Translations under genes and position numbers: made by a program
Assembly (NCBI RefSeq): GCF_900107405.1
Contig: NZ_FNPV01000007.1
Span: 24,211 to 88,210, forward strand
Source: Tindallia californiensis
GTDB lineage: Bacteria > Bacillota > Clostridia > Peptostreptococcales > Tindalliaceae
DNA length: 64,000 nt
Reading direction: 5' to 3'
Notes under the pieces: generated by a model
What the model was told of the DNA's origin: nothing
The model's database searches: none
The model's input: only the letters and a program-made list of their open reading frames with translations
Shown: one piece after another, positions 33,438 through 42,688 of the stretch
Numbering within the stretch: the stretch's first letter is position 1
Layout of the letters: each line of letters begins with the position of its first letter

Positions 33438-34463
33438 TTAAGGGGACGGTTGGCTTTTTCTTTCAGCTACAGATTCTCTGATCAGCAGTTCTGGTTTTAA
33501 GATCACTTGCCTTTTCTCTAATTTTTTTCCTTCTATCAGGCGAATTAACATATCCGTAGCCATTTTTCCCATTTCATAGGAAGGCTGATGGATGGTGGTT
33601 AAGGCTGGATCGATCAGTCTGGAAATCTGAATATTATCAAAACCCAGCACGGAAATATCTTCTGGTACTTTCAGTTGACGGTTTTTAATAGATCGCATAG
33701 CTCCGACGGCCATTAAATCGTTGGCGGCCATAACAGCCGTGAAGTTTCGGTCTTTTTCCAATAGCTCAGTGATGCCTTTTTCACCGGTTTCGGCTTTATA
33801 GTCTCCGTAGTAGATAAGCTGTGGGTTAACGGTTATTCCAACATTTTGAAGGGCGGCCATGTACCCTTCCAGCCTTTCTTTTCCAACCAGAGAGGTTTCC
33901 GGACCGGAGAGGTAGGCTATTTTCCGATGACCTTGCTTCAGTAAATAATTGACTCCCAGCATCACACCCTGATACCCACAGGTATAAACGCTAGGAAAAT
34001 CAAAGGGACTGGCAGCGGCCCGATCCAGTAATACCAGGGGTAATTTAAGTTTTTCTAATAAGAGGCCATGCTCTTCTGTGGTTCGGGTGGAACTGGTTAA
34101 AATAATGCCATCCACATATTTTTTCTGTAACATCTCTAAATAGAGCTTTTCTTTTTTCTGATTATTATCGGTATTGCAAAGAATGATATTGTAATTTCGA
34201 TGATTTCCGGTATCTTCGATAGCCCGAACCACCTGGGGGAAAAAGGGATTGGTGATATCGGGAATAATAAGGCCAAGGGTATTCGTTTTTTTGGTGATAA
34301 GCCCTCGGGCCAAATAGTTGGGCTTGTAGTCCAATTCTTCGGCAATCCTTAAAATGCGTTCCTTGGTTTCCTTTTTAATGCCAATTTCTTTTTGGTTTAG
34401 CACCTGAGAAACCGTTGTAATGGAAACGCCTGCTTTCTTTGCAATGTCCTTAATAGTAATCAT
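33438..34463 (-). CDS. rbsR: LacI-family repressor of the ribose operon
   Basis: A 341-residue LacI-type regulator: N-terminal helix-turn-helix and hinge (ITIKDIAKKAGVSITTVSQV; YKPNYLARGL) and a sugar-binding domain (LGLIIPDITNPFFPQVVRAI; AVMAANDLMAVGAMRSI). It heads the operon and probably represses it at the dyad at 34486-34501 in the absence of ribose. Confidence 0.93.
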   Translation of the reverse strand: MITIKDIAKKAGVSITTVSQVLNQKEIGIKKETKERILRIAEELDYKPNYLARGLITKKTNTLGLIIPDITNPFFPQVVRAIEDTGNHRNYNIILCNTDNNQKKEKLYLEMLQKKYVDGIILTSSTRTTEEHGLLLEKLKLPLVLLDRAAASPFDFPSVYTCGYQGVMLGVNYLLKQGHRKIAYLSGPETSLVGKERLEGYMAALQNVGITVNPQLIYYGDYKAETGEKGITELLEKDRNFTAVMAANDLMAVGAMRSIKNRQLKVPEDISVLGFDNIQISRLIDPALTTIHQPSYEMGKMATDMLIRLIEGKKLEKRQVILKPELLIRESVAERKSQPSP

Positions 34464-34485
34464 TGGATAAGCCCCTTATACGGTA

Positions 34486-34501
34486 ACTAAAACCTTTTAG
34501 T
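34486..34501. promoter_or_regulatory. Operator dyad upstream of rbsR
   Basis: ACTAAAA-CC-TTTTAGT is a perfect 7-bp dyad, 23 bp before the rbsR start. Its size and AT-rich arms fit a LacI-family operator. No clear promoter boxes could be fixed around it. Confidence 0.6.
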
Positions 34502-34591
34502 CATTTAAAATTAGCACAGCCCTTCCCATTAGTCAAGACGAAATAATCAGCGATGTAGTGATTCTATGATGATCTTTCTTAGGATAAATCT

Positions 34592-34630
34592 AAAAACCTC
34601 GCCTTAGCAAAGCAACCATGGCGAGGTTTT
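34592..34630 (-). terminator. Intrinsic terminator after the transglutaminase-like gene
   Basis: AAAACCTCGCC (34593-34603) pairs with GGCGAGGTTTT (34620-34630) around 16 nt, with a T-run on the minus strand. It ends the leftward gene at 34641 before rbsR. Confidence 0.88.
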
Positions 34631-34640
34631 AAAGAAGCGA

Positions 34641-35435
34641 TTAATATTCGTATACTTTCTGATATTCACTTGGATTTTTTATCATGGTAAAATCGTTTCC
34701 ATGCTGCTGATAAACTGCATCTACGGTGGAATCGATGATATGCCATTTGCCGTTTAGGTATACTTCGTTCCAGGCATGATATTCATCAACGTGAGAAGTA
34801 TATCCTTTCACCAGTTTAACAGGGATGGCTTCGCTTCGTTTCATGGCGGCCAAAAGAGACGAATAATCATAACAGATACCTTTTTTCACCCTATAAGTTT
34901 GAACGATATCCGGCAAATACGTTGAAGTAAGCGTCGGGATCTTATCAAAATCATACCGGTAGTTATTGATTATATATTCATAAACGGTTTGGATTTGTTG
35001 GTCTTTGCTGGTTTTATCACCAATCATCCGTGCACTGTTCTGTATCGGTGGATCTTCTGATGCCCAGCGAATTTCCTGAATCGAGTTAAGAAAAACCAGG
35101 TTTGGATCTTCTAAAGCCAGGTTCACTTGCGTACTATCCACAAAACTGTACCGGTTCCCGCCTATGTTTTGAACCACGTCTATCTTATAAGTTCCGTTGC
35201 CCATTTGTAACGGAAAACTATCCACGGTGCCATCCGGTTTTAATTGATAGGTATATCGCTGATCACCTTTTGTAATCATCACTCTTAAAGGTCGGTCATG
35301 GGAAGCATTGTAATGAACATGAACAACCCCCCTATCCAGATCACTGGTATCAAAAACAGGACCGGAAGCTTCTGCTTTCAGCGGATTCACCACCATAAAC
35401 CCCATTATCAACAGCATGATTATCCATTTTCTCAT
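34641..35435 (-). CDS. Secreted transglutaminase-like protein
   Basis: A 264-residue protein with a signal peptide (residues 1-23, ending AEA) and a C-terminal transglutaminase core: Cys in KGICYDYSSLLAAM, His in YHAWNEVYLNGKWH and Asp in IIDSTVD. Such secreted domains act as proteases or cross-linking enzymes at the cell wall. The ATG at 35435 follows AAGGTGG. A longer frame to 35498 only translates a tandem repeat. It lies next to the pilus genes but is separated by 148 bp. Confidence 0.88.
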   Translation of the reverse strand: MRKWIIMLLIMGFMVVNPLKAEASGPVFDTSDLDRGVVHVHYNASHDRPLRVMITKGDQRYTYQLKPDGTVDSFPLQMGNGTYKIDVVQNIGGNRYSFVDSTQVNLALEDPNLVFLNSIQEIRWASEDPPIQNSARMIGDKTSKDQQIQTVYEYIINNYRYDFDKIPTLTSTYLPDIVQTYRVKKGICYDYSSLLAAMKRSEAIPVKLVKGYTSHVDEYHAWNEVYLNGKWHIIDSTVDAVYQQHGNDFTMIKNPSEYQKVYEY

Positions 35436-35454
35436 GGTTACCACCTTCTTTATT

Positions 35455-35500
35455 TTATCCCTTATTTTATACCTTGTTTTATACCTTGTTTTATTCATTG
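35455..35500. repeat. Short tandem repeat, 12-bp unit
   Basis: ATACCTTGTTTT occurs twice with degenerate flanking copies (TTATTTTATCCC), upstream of the transglutaminase-like gene. Confidence 0.8.
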
Positions 35501-35583
35501 GACTAGATTTCTAAGTTTCTATGAGTTTACATAATATTATACTATTTTTTTACCCCGCTGTCACCTAAATAAACCTTACAAAT

Positions 35584-36651
35584 TCATGACGAAAAGCCAC
35601 GTAAATATTTCTTTAAGACTTCTGGATGAACACAGTGAGTCAGAGCATCTTCTCGATGTATTTTATCTTCCTCCACCAATTTTGCCAGGCTTATATCCAT
35701 GCTGATCATGCCTTGAGCCTTACCGGTCTGAATAGCGGCATCTATTTGTGGAATTTTACCATCACGGATCATGTTTCGAATAGCACCGTTGACAATTAAG
35801 ATTTCAAAGGCTGGCACCAATCCACCTTCTTTTGACGGCATTAATTGTTGCGATACAACGGCATATAAGACAGTCGACAACTGTACTCTTATTTGATCTT
35901 GTTGATTGGCAGGAAAAGCATCGATAATTCGATCGATGGATTTAGCTGCTCCTACTGTATGCAAAGTAGAAAACACTAAATGACCGGTTTCAGCCGCCGT
36001 TAAGGCAATGGAAATGGTTTCATGATCCCTCATTTCGCCCACTTGGATAACATCGGGAGCTTGTCGAAGGGCGGAGCGCAAGGCTTTGGCATAGCTTTTG
36101 GTGTCCATGCCAATTTCCCGTTGATCTACCAGGCTTTTTTGATGCCGATGCAGGTATTCAATCGGATCTTCCAGGGTTAAGATATGGCATTCCCTGTTTT
36201 GGTTAATTAAATGAATAATAGCTGAAAGGGTGGTGGATTTTCCGCTGCCTGTTGGCCCTGTCACCAAAATCAAACCTTTTTTTCGTTGATAAAAATCCAG
36301 AATGCCAGAAGGAATTCCCAGAGCTTCTGGGTCTGGCTGCTCAAAGCTAAGTACCCGGATGGCCGCCGCACTGGTACTACGTTGAGTATAAGCGGCTACA
36401 CGAAATCGTCCAATACCGGAGAGCGAAACCGAAAAGTCTTTTTCTCCATTTTCTATAAATTCTTCGTAATGTTTTTCTTTATGAAAAAGGCTTTTCACCA
36501 GTTTTTCCGTATCTTCCGGTCTCAAACAATCATTTTCCATAGGCCTGAACCGTCCATTAATCTTTAGTGTAGGAGGCCTGCCTACCGTAATAAATAAATC
36601 GGATGCTTCTTCCTTTACCGCTATTTCTAAAAGTGTTTCTGCATCATGCAT
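35584..36651 (-). CDS. pilT: PilT-like type IV pilus ATPase
   Basis: A 355-residue PilT/VirB11-type ATPase: N-terminal EEASDLFITVGRPPTLKING, Walker A GPTGSGKSTTL, Asp box LTLEDPIEYLH, Walker B VIQVGEMRDHETI and HLVFSTLHT. PilT powers pilus retraction. The ATG at 36651 follows the pilin gene stop with only a few bases; a TTG at 36654 is also possible. No PilB-type extension ATPase is present in the window, so it may lie elsewhere or this protein serves twitching and assembly. Confidence 0.93.
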   Translation of the reverse strand: MHDAETLLEIAVKEEASDLFITVGRPPTLKINGRFRPMENDCLRPEDTEKLVKSLFHKEKHYEEFIENGEKDFSVSLSGIGRFRVAAYTQRSTSAAAIRVLSFEQPDPEALGIPSGILDFYQRKKGLILVTGPTGSGKSTTLSAIIHLINQNRECHILTLEDPIEYLHRHQKSLVDQREIGMDTKSYAKALRSALRQAPDVIQVGEMRDHETISIALTAAETGHLVFSTLHTVGAAKSIDRIIDAFPANQQDQIRVQLSTVLYAVVSQQLMPSKEGGLVPAFEILIVNGAIRNMIRDGKIPQIDAAIQTGKAQGMISMDISLAKLVEEDKIHREDALTHCVHPEVLKKYLRGFSS

Positions 36652-36654
36652 CAA

Positions 36655-37272
36655 TTAATCCACCTCCACGTCCCAAAACAGGATGCCATCATCATACTCA
36701 AAAATTTCCGGAATGCTTCGCCAGCTTGTTATATTGATTTCCGGCGGTGCCTGTAGTTGAGCTATTACCTTAAATTCTACCAGAAAATCCTGGGTTTTGC
36801 CTTCTTTATCGGCTAAAACAAGAATTTCTCCTGCAAAAAAGGCTGATTCCGATGAAGTATCTCTTGTTTTTAAGGATGGCTCCAAGCTAACCGTTTCAAG
36901 AAGGGAGATTTCTTCTAATGTTTTCATAGCATCCTGGTAAAAAACCATATGCCAGTTATTGGTTTCATCCTTTTCGCCGTTTTCCTCCTTTTCATGATTC
37001 ACCTTCTCCCAGGCTGTATGAAGAGCTTGGTGTGTAAGAAATAATTTTTCTGACGCCTGACTTTCCTGCTGATAATGATGTTCTGTCCATTCAGCATTAC
37101 GACGGGCAATGGCTAGTCCTGAATAAGAAGCCATCATGGAGAAAACGCCCAACAACATGAGGGTCATCACCATCATGATCACCATTACCGTTGCACTTCC
37201 CCTTCGGGAGGCGGCGTTTCCTGTTTCCCTTAGGTTGTTATCTTTATTCCTATGCGTAGGCTTTTTTCTCAT
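36655..37272 (-). CDS. PilX-like pilus-associated membrane protein
   Basis: A 205-residue protein with an N-terminal basic segment (MRKKPTHRNKDNNLR), a membrane helix at about 28-50 (TVMVIMMVMTLMLLGVFSMM) and a soluble C-terminal domain. The helix is pilin-like but there is no clear G-F prepilin site, as in PilX-type proteins. AGGAGGG precedes the ATG. Assignment rests on position in the pilus operon. Confidence 0.7.
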   Translation of the reverse strand: MRKKPTHRNKDNNLRETGNAASRRGSATVMVIMMVMTLMLLGVFSMMASYSGLAIARRNAEWTEHHYQQESQASEKLFLTHQALHTAWEKVNHEKEENGEKDETNNWHMVFYQDAMKTLEEISLLETVSLEPSLKTRDTSSESAFFAGEILVLADKEGKTQDFLVEFKVIAQLQAPPEINITSWRSIPEIFEYDDGILFWDVEVD

Positions 37273-37286
37273 CAGAAACCCTCCTG

Positions 37287-37784
37287 TTAGGGTAAATAGC
37301 GGGTGGTACTTATTTGGTAAATCAACGGATTTTTTTCAGTTTCTAGTAGATAGGAACCAATTTTTTCAGATTTCAGTGTCAGGCGTACAAGCTGACTTCC
37401 TTCCAACAGAAGAATTTCCTGTGGTTCAAGAAAGATTTGTATTCGAAATGCGGCCTCTGGTGTCAACCCGTCATCTGCCAGGCTTCTTTCTACTGGTTGC
37501 CAGGTTGCATCTAAATAGAGGGTTGCCCTTTTGATGCCATTTTCTTCTTCAACATCAGCAAAGAGCATCCTTTCATGCCGTAAAAAATCATCGATTGAAT
37601 TCGTAGCATCTAAAAGATGAATGTATTGATTGGTTTTGAATACACTATTGTCCAGATCTTCTGCTTTTTCGTTTAACCGGCTGGAAGTTACCAGTACCTG
37701 CAATACGTATACGCTGATAAGCGCCAAGATCCCCACTGCAATGATTACTTCAATCAAGGAAAACCCTTCCTGTTTTTTAGTCAT
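37287..37784 (-). CDS. Type IV prepilin-like protein (PilV-like)
   Basis: A 165-residue prepilin: cleavage site QEG/FSLIEVIIAVGILALIS, with Glu at position +5, followed by a soluble domain. The ATG at 37784 has AGGGG upstream; a GTG at 37793 is also in frame. It overlaps the preceding gene by 8 bp. Minor pilin role inferred. Confidence 0.88.
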   Translation of the reverse strand: MTKKQEGFSLIEVIIAVGILALISVYVLQVLVTSSRLNEKAEDLDNSVFKTNQYIHLLDATNSIDDFLRHERMLFADVEEENGIKRATLYLDATWQPVERSLADDGLTPEAAFRIQIFLEPQEILLLEGSQLVRLTLKSEKIGSYLLETEKNPLIYQISTTRYLP

Positions 37785-38367
37785 TGCCTTCACCCCTGTT
37801 TTTTTGGGCTGTCTCTAGACTGTCTCCCTCTACTGTCTTTCCTTCGGTTTTGATGTGATAAAACCATTCTAAGCGTCGAACATCTTCGGACGGATATCCT
37901 TCATCCGTCTCCAGATTATGACCAACAGACAACCATAGTCCACCTAATACTGGGTCTTTTTCAACATCAAAAAAATCTATTTCAGTAATGATATAACTAA
38001 AATCTTGCCGCCGTTCCTGACCCGGACTGATAATAATTTCTTTTAGCTTCCCATCTTCCTGATAAATCCAGTTTTCAAAAATCTCTCCAAAATAGACTTC
38101 TTCAATCACTAAGGCTTCCGAGGGTAATGCTGGATCTGTTCGAAGGCTGACGGCACCGGCCTTGTCGTTTTGACGAAGTCTGGTATTGATATAGGATGCC
38201 GCTACTCGCCGCTGTGATTGTTGATCCTGACGGTCTACCATTCGATGAGTCGCTTCATTACTGGCGATAATGAGGGTGAAGGTGCCCAGCCCTAAAAACA
38301 CCAGCAGCGCCATGACCAGTATCAATTCTATCAGAGAGTAGCCTTGCGGTTGACGGATCTTGTTCAT
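37777..38367 (-). CDS. Type IV prepilin-like protein (PilW-like)
   Basis: A 196-residue prepilin: cleavage site PQG/YSLIELILVMALLVFLG with Glu at +5. The C-terminal domain resembles minor pilins of the PilW group in length only. It overlaps the next gene. Minor pilin role inferred. Confidence 0.86.
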   Translation of the reverse strand: MNKIRQPQGYSLIELILVMALLVFLGLGTFTLIIASNEATHRMVDRQDQQSQRRVAASYINTRLRQNDKAGAVSLRTDPALPSEALVIEEVYFGEIFENWIYQEDGKLKEIIISPGQERRQDFSYIITEIDFFDVEKDPVLGGLWLSVGHNLETDEGYPSEDVRRLEWFYHIKTEGKTVEGDSLETAQKNRGEGND

Positions 38368-38413
38368 TTTTATCGCCTCCCTTATAAAAGGAAACCAGGA
38401 TTCGCTGCCGTCC

Positions 38414-38719
38414 TTAGTTCCATCGTCGATAAACTCCTATTTGTGGCATAATATTCGATCCAATGATTTCATAATGATAAAAATAGGCGTCCCGATTCAG
38501 TACCAGCCCATAATGTTCTTCCAGATACTCTAAGTCCGGCGGATAGCTGCCTTCCAGAGCATAGCACTGAACAGCAGCTCTTTTAACAGCTTCTGTGATA
38601 TGATGCAGGCTTTCTTCTCCGGCTTGGTTCAAGTCTCTGTGGATGCTGCTAAACAAGGTGACTGTCACCACCAGGATGATCAGTAAAGAGATCCCGATAC
38701 CTGCTTTTTCCGTTTTCAT
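38414..38719 (-). CDS. Small pilin-like membrane protein
   Basis: A 101-residue protein with an N-terminal helix (GIGISLLIILVVTVTLF) and a C-terminal part (QCYALEGSYPPDLEYLEEHY) of the kind found in type IV pilin and PulG-like heads. A canonical prepilin cleavage site is not seen, so it may be an anchored accessory protein. The AGGAGGG site is good. Confidence 0.75.
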   Translation of the reverse strand: MKTEKAGIGISLLIILVVTVTLFSSIHRDLNQAGEESLHHITEAVKRAAVQCYALEGSYPPDLEYLEEHYGLVLNRDAYFYHYEIIGSNIMPQIGVYRRWN

Positions 38720-38793
38720 CTTATGATCCCTCCTGCTACATGCTTCCGGCTATACTAATACGGTTAAAAAATCCTTCATCGCTTTCATAGCTT

Positions 38794-39822
38794 TTATCCG
38801 ATGGTGGAAATGATTTGAATCAATGGGAGCATTACGGTCAGTAAAATAATCCCTACAATAAGAGAAAGGATCGTTACCAAGGTTGGCTCCACTGCAACCG
38901 TTATTTTTTTAAGAGCTCTGCTGGATTCCTGTTGATAAAGATCAGCGCTTCTTTTCAGAAAACCTTCCATTTCACCGGTTTGATTTCCCATACGAATCAT
39001 CTGAATCATCATTTTCGGCAGTAAACTCATTTCTTCCATCGCCTGTGCTATATCCATGCCTTCACTAATTTTATGACGGCAGGCTTCCATCTTTTGTTTG
39101 GCATATTCGTTCCCTATGGCTGATGTTGACAAATGGAGGGCATCATCAAAAGCAAGTCCGGCTGAAACCAGCATATGAAGGGCGTGACTCAGACGAAAAG
39201 CCAACCATTGTCTGTTAACGGATCCAAAAACCGGAAGATGGTATTTCCATCGGTCTATTGTAACGTTTTTTCCTTTGTTTCTTCCAAAGATTAGAAGAGC
39301 CAATGCCAGTCCCATCAAAAGGAGTACCAATATCCCCAGATTATTTCTTAAGCTTTGGCTTAGGTTTATCATCATTTGTGTGCTGCCGGAAATATCTCCG
39401 CCAATTCCTAGTAATATCTGATGAAACAAAGGAATCACCTGAAGGACTAAAATAAGTACCACCGCTCCCATCAGAACGGATAAGATAAGGGGGTAAGCAA
39501 CGGCGTTTTTCATTTCTTTTTCCATTTCTTCCTGTTTTTCGTAATAATCAGATAAGCGATAGGTTTCTTCATCCAGAGTACCCGCTTCTTCTGCAATACG
39601 AAGCATTCCTTTCAGGTAAGCCGGAAAAAAGGGTTGTTTCTCCAAGGCTTCCGAAAGTTTTTTTCCTTCTTTAATTTCTTCTTGAATTTCCTGGGCAGCC
39701 TGTTTGAGTTGTGGCTCTTTTATTTCAGCTGAAAGAATTTTCAGCCCGTCCAGAAGCGGAATACCGGATCGGTAGACAACGGATAATTGATAACAAAATA
39801 ACGAGAGAAGCCCTGATTTCAT
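38794..39822 (-). CDS. pilC: Type IV pilus inner-membrane platform protein
   Basis: A 342-residue PilC/GspF protein with two T2SSF domains (about 5-120 and 205-330) and three membrane segments. The motifs LSVVYRSGIPLLDGLKIL and LHMLVSAGLAFDDALHLS, and IRMGNQTGEMEGFLKRSADL, are typical. It is the first gene of the leftward pilus operon, with a GGAGG site in front of the ATG. Confidence 0.94.
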   Translation of the reverse strand: MKSGLLSLFCYQLSVVYRSGIPLLDGLKILSAEIKEPQLKQAAQEIQEEIKEGKKLSEALEKQPFFPAYLKGMLRIAEEAGTLDEETYRLSDYYEKQEEMEKEMKNAVAYPLILSVLMGAVVLILVLQVIPLFHQILLGIGGDISGSTQMMINLSQSLRNNLGILVLLLMGLALALLIFGRNKGKNVTIDRWKYHLPVFGSVNRQWLAFRLSHALHMLVSAGLAFDDALHLSTSAIGNEYAKQKMEACRHKISEGMDIAQAMEEMSLLPKMMIQMIRMGNQTGEMEGFLKRSADLYQQESSRALKKITVAVEPTLVTILSLIVGIILLTVMLPLIQIISTIG

Positions 39823-40078
39823 CTTTTCACCTCCAAAATTAATACGACAGTACTAGTCATTTTTCTGAAACAAAATTCTCTAAAACACAGTTGTTATGCT
39901 TCATATCTACCCCCTTCCCCCAGGCTTAAGCAAAGAATCCTGCTGATCAACAGGAGTGTTTGTGGCAATTGTCGTCGGATAAAAAAACAGCCTGGCCATT
40001 CTTTGGAAAAAATCCTTGTTGTGATACAATCAAAACGAGTACCATCAACATACTACTTACGCCTTGGGAGGACTGTTC

Positions 40079-40996
40079 ATGGAAGAGAAAAAAGGATTTT
40101 GGGAAGATATTGGTTCAAATTCAGGCATCATTGTTTTTTTACTCTTATTATTGATGCAAATGTATCGCTTGGATCTTCAGGTAAGCCGTATTGATAATCA
40201 GCTGCACCACCTTGTTGGCTCCAATGAAATAGCAATGCTTTCTCATGAAATTCAACAACTTAATCAGGAAGAAGCCATGATTTTTAACGAAAGCTGGTCT
40301 GTGAATGCCGTTGATCTGGAAAAGCAACTGATCACCCTTCATTATGAATGGTCTTTGCGAGAAGTATGGGAAGATGCACAAATCGGGTTACAGCTGTTGG
40401 AACTTGAGAGAAATCAAGGATTTTCTCAGGAGCAGGGTGTACATCAGTGGACAATAAAAGAAGCGGAAATGGTAGGGTTAAACCGTTTTCAGGCGGAAAT
40501 AGAGGTTTCTCCGGCTCATGATTATCAAGTTCAACCTTTTTCAAAGGGTGCTGCTACCACCTTGAACCGGCCCAGCTCTGTCCCTTACTACTTATACCAG
40601 CCACCAAACCCCTCTATTACCACTTATTCCATTCATCACAGTAATGAACCAAATTATCAGACCGGAGATAAATATATAGGCTTTCGGCTGGACGAACAAA
40701 GTGCTTCCAATGGTCTTTGGGAAGAATATCCGGAGTTAAGGTATCTTCCTAAAACCGTCGAAGCTGAATTTCGGATGAATGGTAAAGTGTTTCAACAAGC
40801 TTTAAGAGAAGAAGAGGAGGAATCGCTGATAGGTGGTGAGCCTTCTGGCGAAACCCTGTGGATCCTTGATTTTCCTGCTCATAAAGGCAGTGCTGCTTTT
40901 GAGAATCTGATACTGACGGTGGAATATCACAACGGCATTCGCCTTTCTTATGATAAATCAGAAGAACTATATTTATTTTTGCCGGAGGTTATGTAA
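40079..40996 (+). CDS. Membrane-anchored protein of unknown function
   Basis: A 305-residue protein with an N-terminal signal-anchor (IIVFLLLLLMQMYRL), a short coiled-coil-like segment (DLQVSRIDNQLHHLVG) and a large outer part rich in Glu, Gln and Tyr. The family is not recognised. It is divergent from the pilus operon. The ATG at 40079 follows GGGAGG by 9 nt. Confidence 0.75.
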   Translation: MEEKKGFWEDIGSNSGIIVFLLLLLMQMYRLDLQVSRIDNQLHHLVGSNEIAMLSHEIQQLNQEEAMIFNESWSVNAVDLEKQLITLHYEWSLREVWEDAQIGLQLLELERNQGFSQEQGVHQWTIKEAEMVGLNRFQAEIEVSPAHDYQVQPFSKGAATTLNRPSSVPYYLYQPPNPSITTYSIHHSNEPNYQTGDKYIGFRLDEQSASNGLWEEYPELRYLPKTVEAEFRMNGKVFQQALREEEEESLIGGEPSGETLWILDFPAHKGSAAFENLILTVEYHNGIRLSYDKSEELYLFLPEVM

Positions 40997-41065
40997 AAAA
41001 CCATCCCTTCCAACCTTAAAGACCTGACGCTTGGTTTCGTGTCTTTGAGGCTGGAGGGATGGTTT
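40994..41065 (-). terminator. 72-bp hairpin, copy 1 (terminator)
   Basis: An imperfect 26-bp hairpin: AACCATCCC-T-CCA-CCT-AAAGAC pairs with GTCTTT-AGG-TGG-GGGATGGTT around a loop TGACGCTTGGTTTCG. Identical to 46353-46424 over 72 bp. It overlaps the end of the sortase gene by 2 bp and can terminate it and the rightward gene at 40996. Confidence 0.9.
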
Positions 41066-41861
41066 AATGATCCAAAATCTCTTCTCTCCCTACCACTACA
41101 AATCTTCCAGTATCATCATGATAAGAACAGGTAACCAGCGTAATAAACCGGTCAGAAAAATCAACGTCGAAATCAACGTCGGTGCTGATCTTATGAAGAG
41201 AAACCCTTTGCACCTGATCTATAAAGTCATCCAACTCCGTCTGTTTCTCAAACTCCAGATACTCATACCATGGAAAATCATTGCGAAGCATATGCAACTC
41301 TGAATAAAATGCCCCAATAACGTGAAATTCTTTCTCTTCATAAAGTGTGATCCACTGTATTATCCTGTTCTCCTTAAAAAAAGTCTCATCTGTATATCTC
41401 AGAAGATCAGAAAACATACTGCCGTCTTTCATGTGATGGCCATAAATAATATAGTTTGAATGATTATCCTTAAATCGGCCATCGAGAAACGGTGTCCCTC
41501 TAGTAGTTTTTTTCTGATAAAAATCCCTGTTGATATAATATTCCGGGTCTTGCGGTGTAAACATCACCGGAAAGTCAATTTGTGTTCCTTCTACTCGTAT
41601 CCACCCAAAAATATCTTCATTCTCATTCATCAAGCTTTCTATAAACGGTACCCGGCTAGTCTCTTGATGAACCAATGATAATGCTAGTTTTTCTATCTCT
41701 TTCTTGTCTTTTTGATCTGTCCTATGTTCTTCCTTCATCATCTCAAAGGTCTCTTGGGTTACATATGCTTCTTGATAGTATTGAAAAAGCAAAATACTGT
41801 AGTAACATGCGATGAGAATGCATCCACAGCCAGCCATTTTTTTGATATGCTTCTTCAGCAA
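41064..41861 (-). CDS. srtB: Class B sortase
   Basis: A 265-residue sortase: N-terminal membrane anchor, then the catalytic fold with His in IYGHHMKDGSMF, Cys in LVTCSYHDDTGRFVVVGR and the Arg near the C-terminus. The sequence features (long N-terminal helices, WIRVEGTQIDFPVM) fit class B. It lies just downstream of an LPQTG protein gene that it overlaps by 7 bp, so it probably anchors that protein. Confidence 0.95.
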   Translation of the reverse strand: MLKKHIKKMAGCGCILIACYYSILLFQYYQEAYVTQETFEMMKEEHRTDQKDKKEIEKLALSLVHQETSRVPFIESLMNENEDIFGWIRVEGTQIDFPVMFTPQDPEYYINRDFYQKKTTRGTPFLDGRFKDNHSNYIIYGHHMKDGSMFSDLLRYTDETFFKENRIIQWITLYEEKEFHVIGAFYSELHMLRNDFPWYEYLEFEKQTELDDFIDQVQRVSLHKISTDVDFDVDFSDRFITLVTCSYHDDTGRFVVVGREEILDH

Positions 41862-42688
41862 TTCTTTACATCTCCATTTCTTTCATTCTTAAATATCCAA
41901 AAAGCACTCAAAAGTGACCATATCACCATCACATACCATCTAGCAATTGGTGTCGAATCTCCTGTTTGCGGCAATCTTGGACCACCAATCCGAATGCCAT
42001 TTTCATCTATATAAAATGACTGTCCATCTTCTGTTGTCATTTTCGTATATCTTCCTAATGCAACACCATGTGGATCCTCAAGTATAAAATAAGAAGGTCC
42101 ACTTTCTGGATCTGGAGGAACTATAAATTTTGGTATTTCCGGATCCGGATCGACTGGCTCTGGATCTGGATCAGTCAAGTTTAGGTCTTGATCTGGGTCT
42201 GGATCAACCGGTTCCGGGTCGACTGGTTCCGGGTCGACTGGTTCCGGGTCTGGATCTGAACCTGCTGGATCTGGGTCTTGATCTGGATCAACGGGGTCTG
42301 GATCAGTCGGTTCTGGGTCCGGATCAACGGGGTCTGGATCAGTCGGTTCTGGGTCCGGATCGACCGGTTCTGGAACTGGACCTGGGCCTGGACCTGGGCC
42401 TGGTGGGTCTGGGTCTGGATCAGTCGGTTCTGGGTCCGGATCAGTCGGTTCTGGGTCCGGATCAACGGGGTCCGGGTCTGGCGTTTGTCCCAATACATAA
42501 TCTACTGTCAACCCGACCTCGTTTAGATCAAATCTATCGTACTCTAATTCTATCCAATCATTACCCCAGTCTACGATCTTAAAGTTTTCCGTATTATTTT
42601 CAACGGAAGGGGAGGCAAAGACAGCCCCTATGGTTGTAACCATAAAATAGCATAGAACAAGGAAAAATACTAAGTAACTTCTTTTCAT
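41855..42688 (-). CDS. LPQTG cell-wall protein with Asp-Pro repeats
   Basis: A 277-residue surface protein: signal peptide (1-25), short domain, about 110 residues of repeated DPDPEPTD-type units, a further domain, and an LPQTGDS sorting motif followed by a membrane helix and positively charged tail (FKNERNGDVKNC). The Pro/Asp-rich stalk would span the wall. It is likely a substrate of the adjacent sortase. Confidence 0.92.
   Translation of the reverse strand: MKRSYLVFFLVLCYFMVTTIGAVFASPSVENNTENFKIVDWGNDWIELEYDRFDLNEVGLTVDYVLGQTPDPDPVDPDPEPTDPDPEPTDPDPDPPGPGPGPGPVPEPVDPDPEPTDPDPVDPDPEPTDPDPVDPDQDPDPAGSDPDPEPVDPEPVDPEPVDPDPDQDLNLTDPDPEPVDPDPEIPKFIVPPDPESGPSYFILEDPHGVALGRYTKMTTEDGQSFYIDENGIRIGGPRLPQTGDSTPIARWYVMVIWSLLSAFWIFKNERNGDVKNC

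Noticed and set aside
35436-35498. N-terminal extension of the transglutaminase-like protein
   Set aside because: It only translates a 12-bp tandem repeat (KTRYKTRYK) and would hide the signal peptide.
42130-42582. Long open frames antisense to the LPQTG gene
   Set aside because: They result from the Asp-Pro repeat codons read in other frames; the minus-strand frame has the signal peptide, sorting signal and sortase neighbour.
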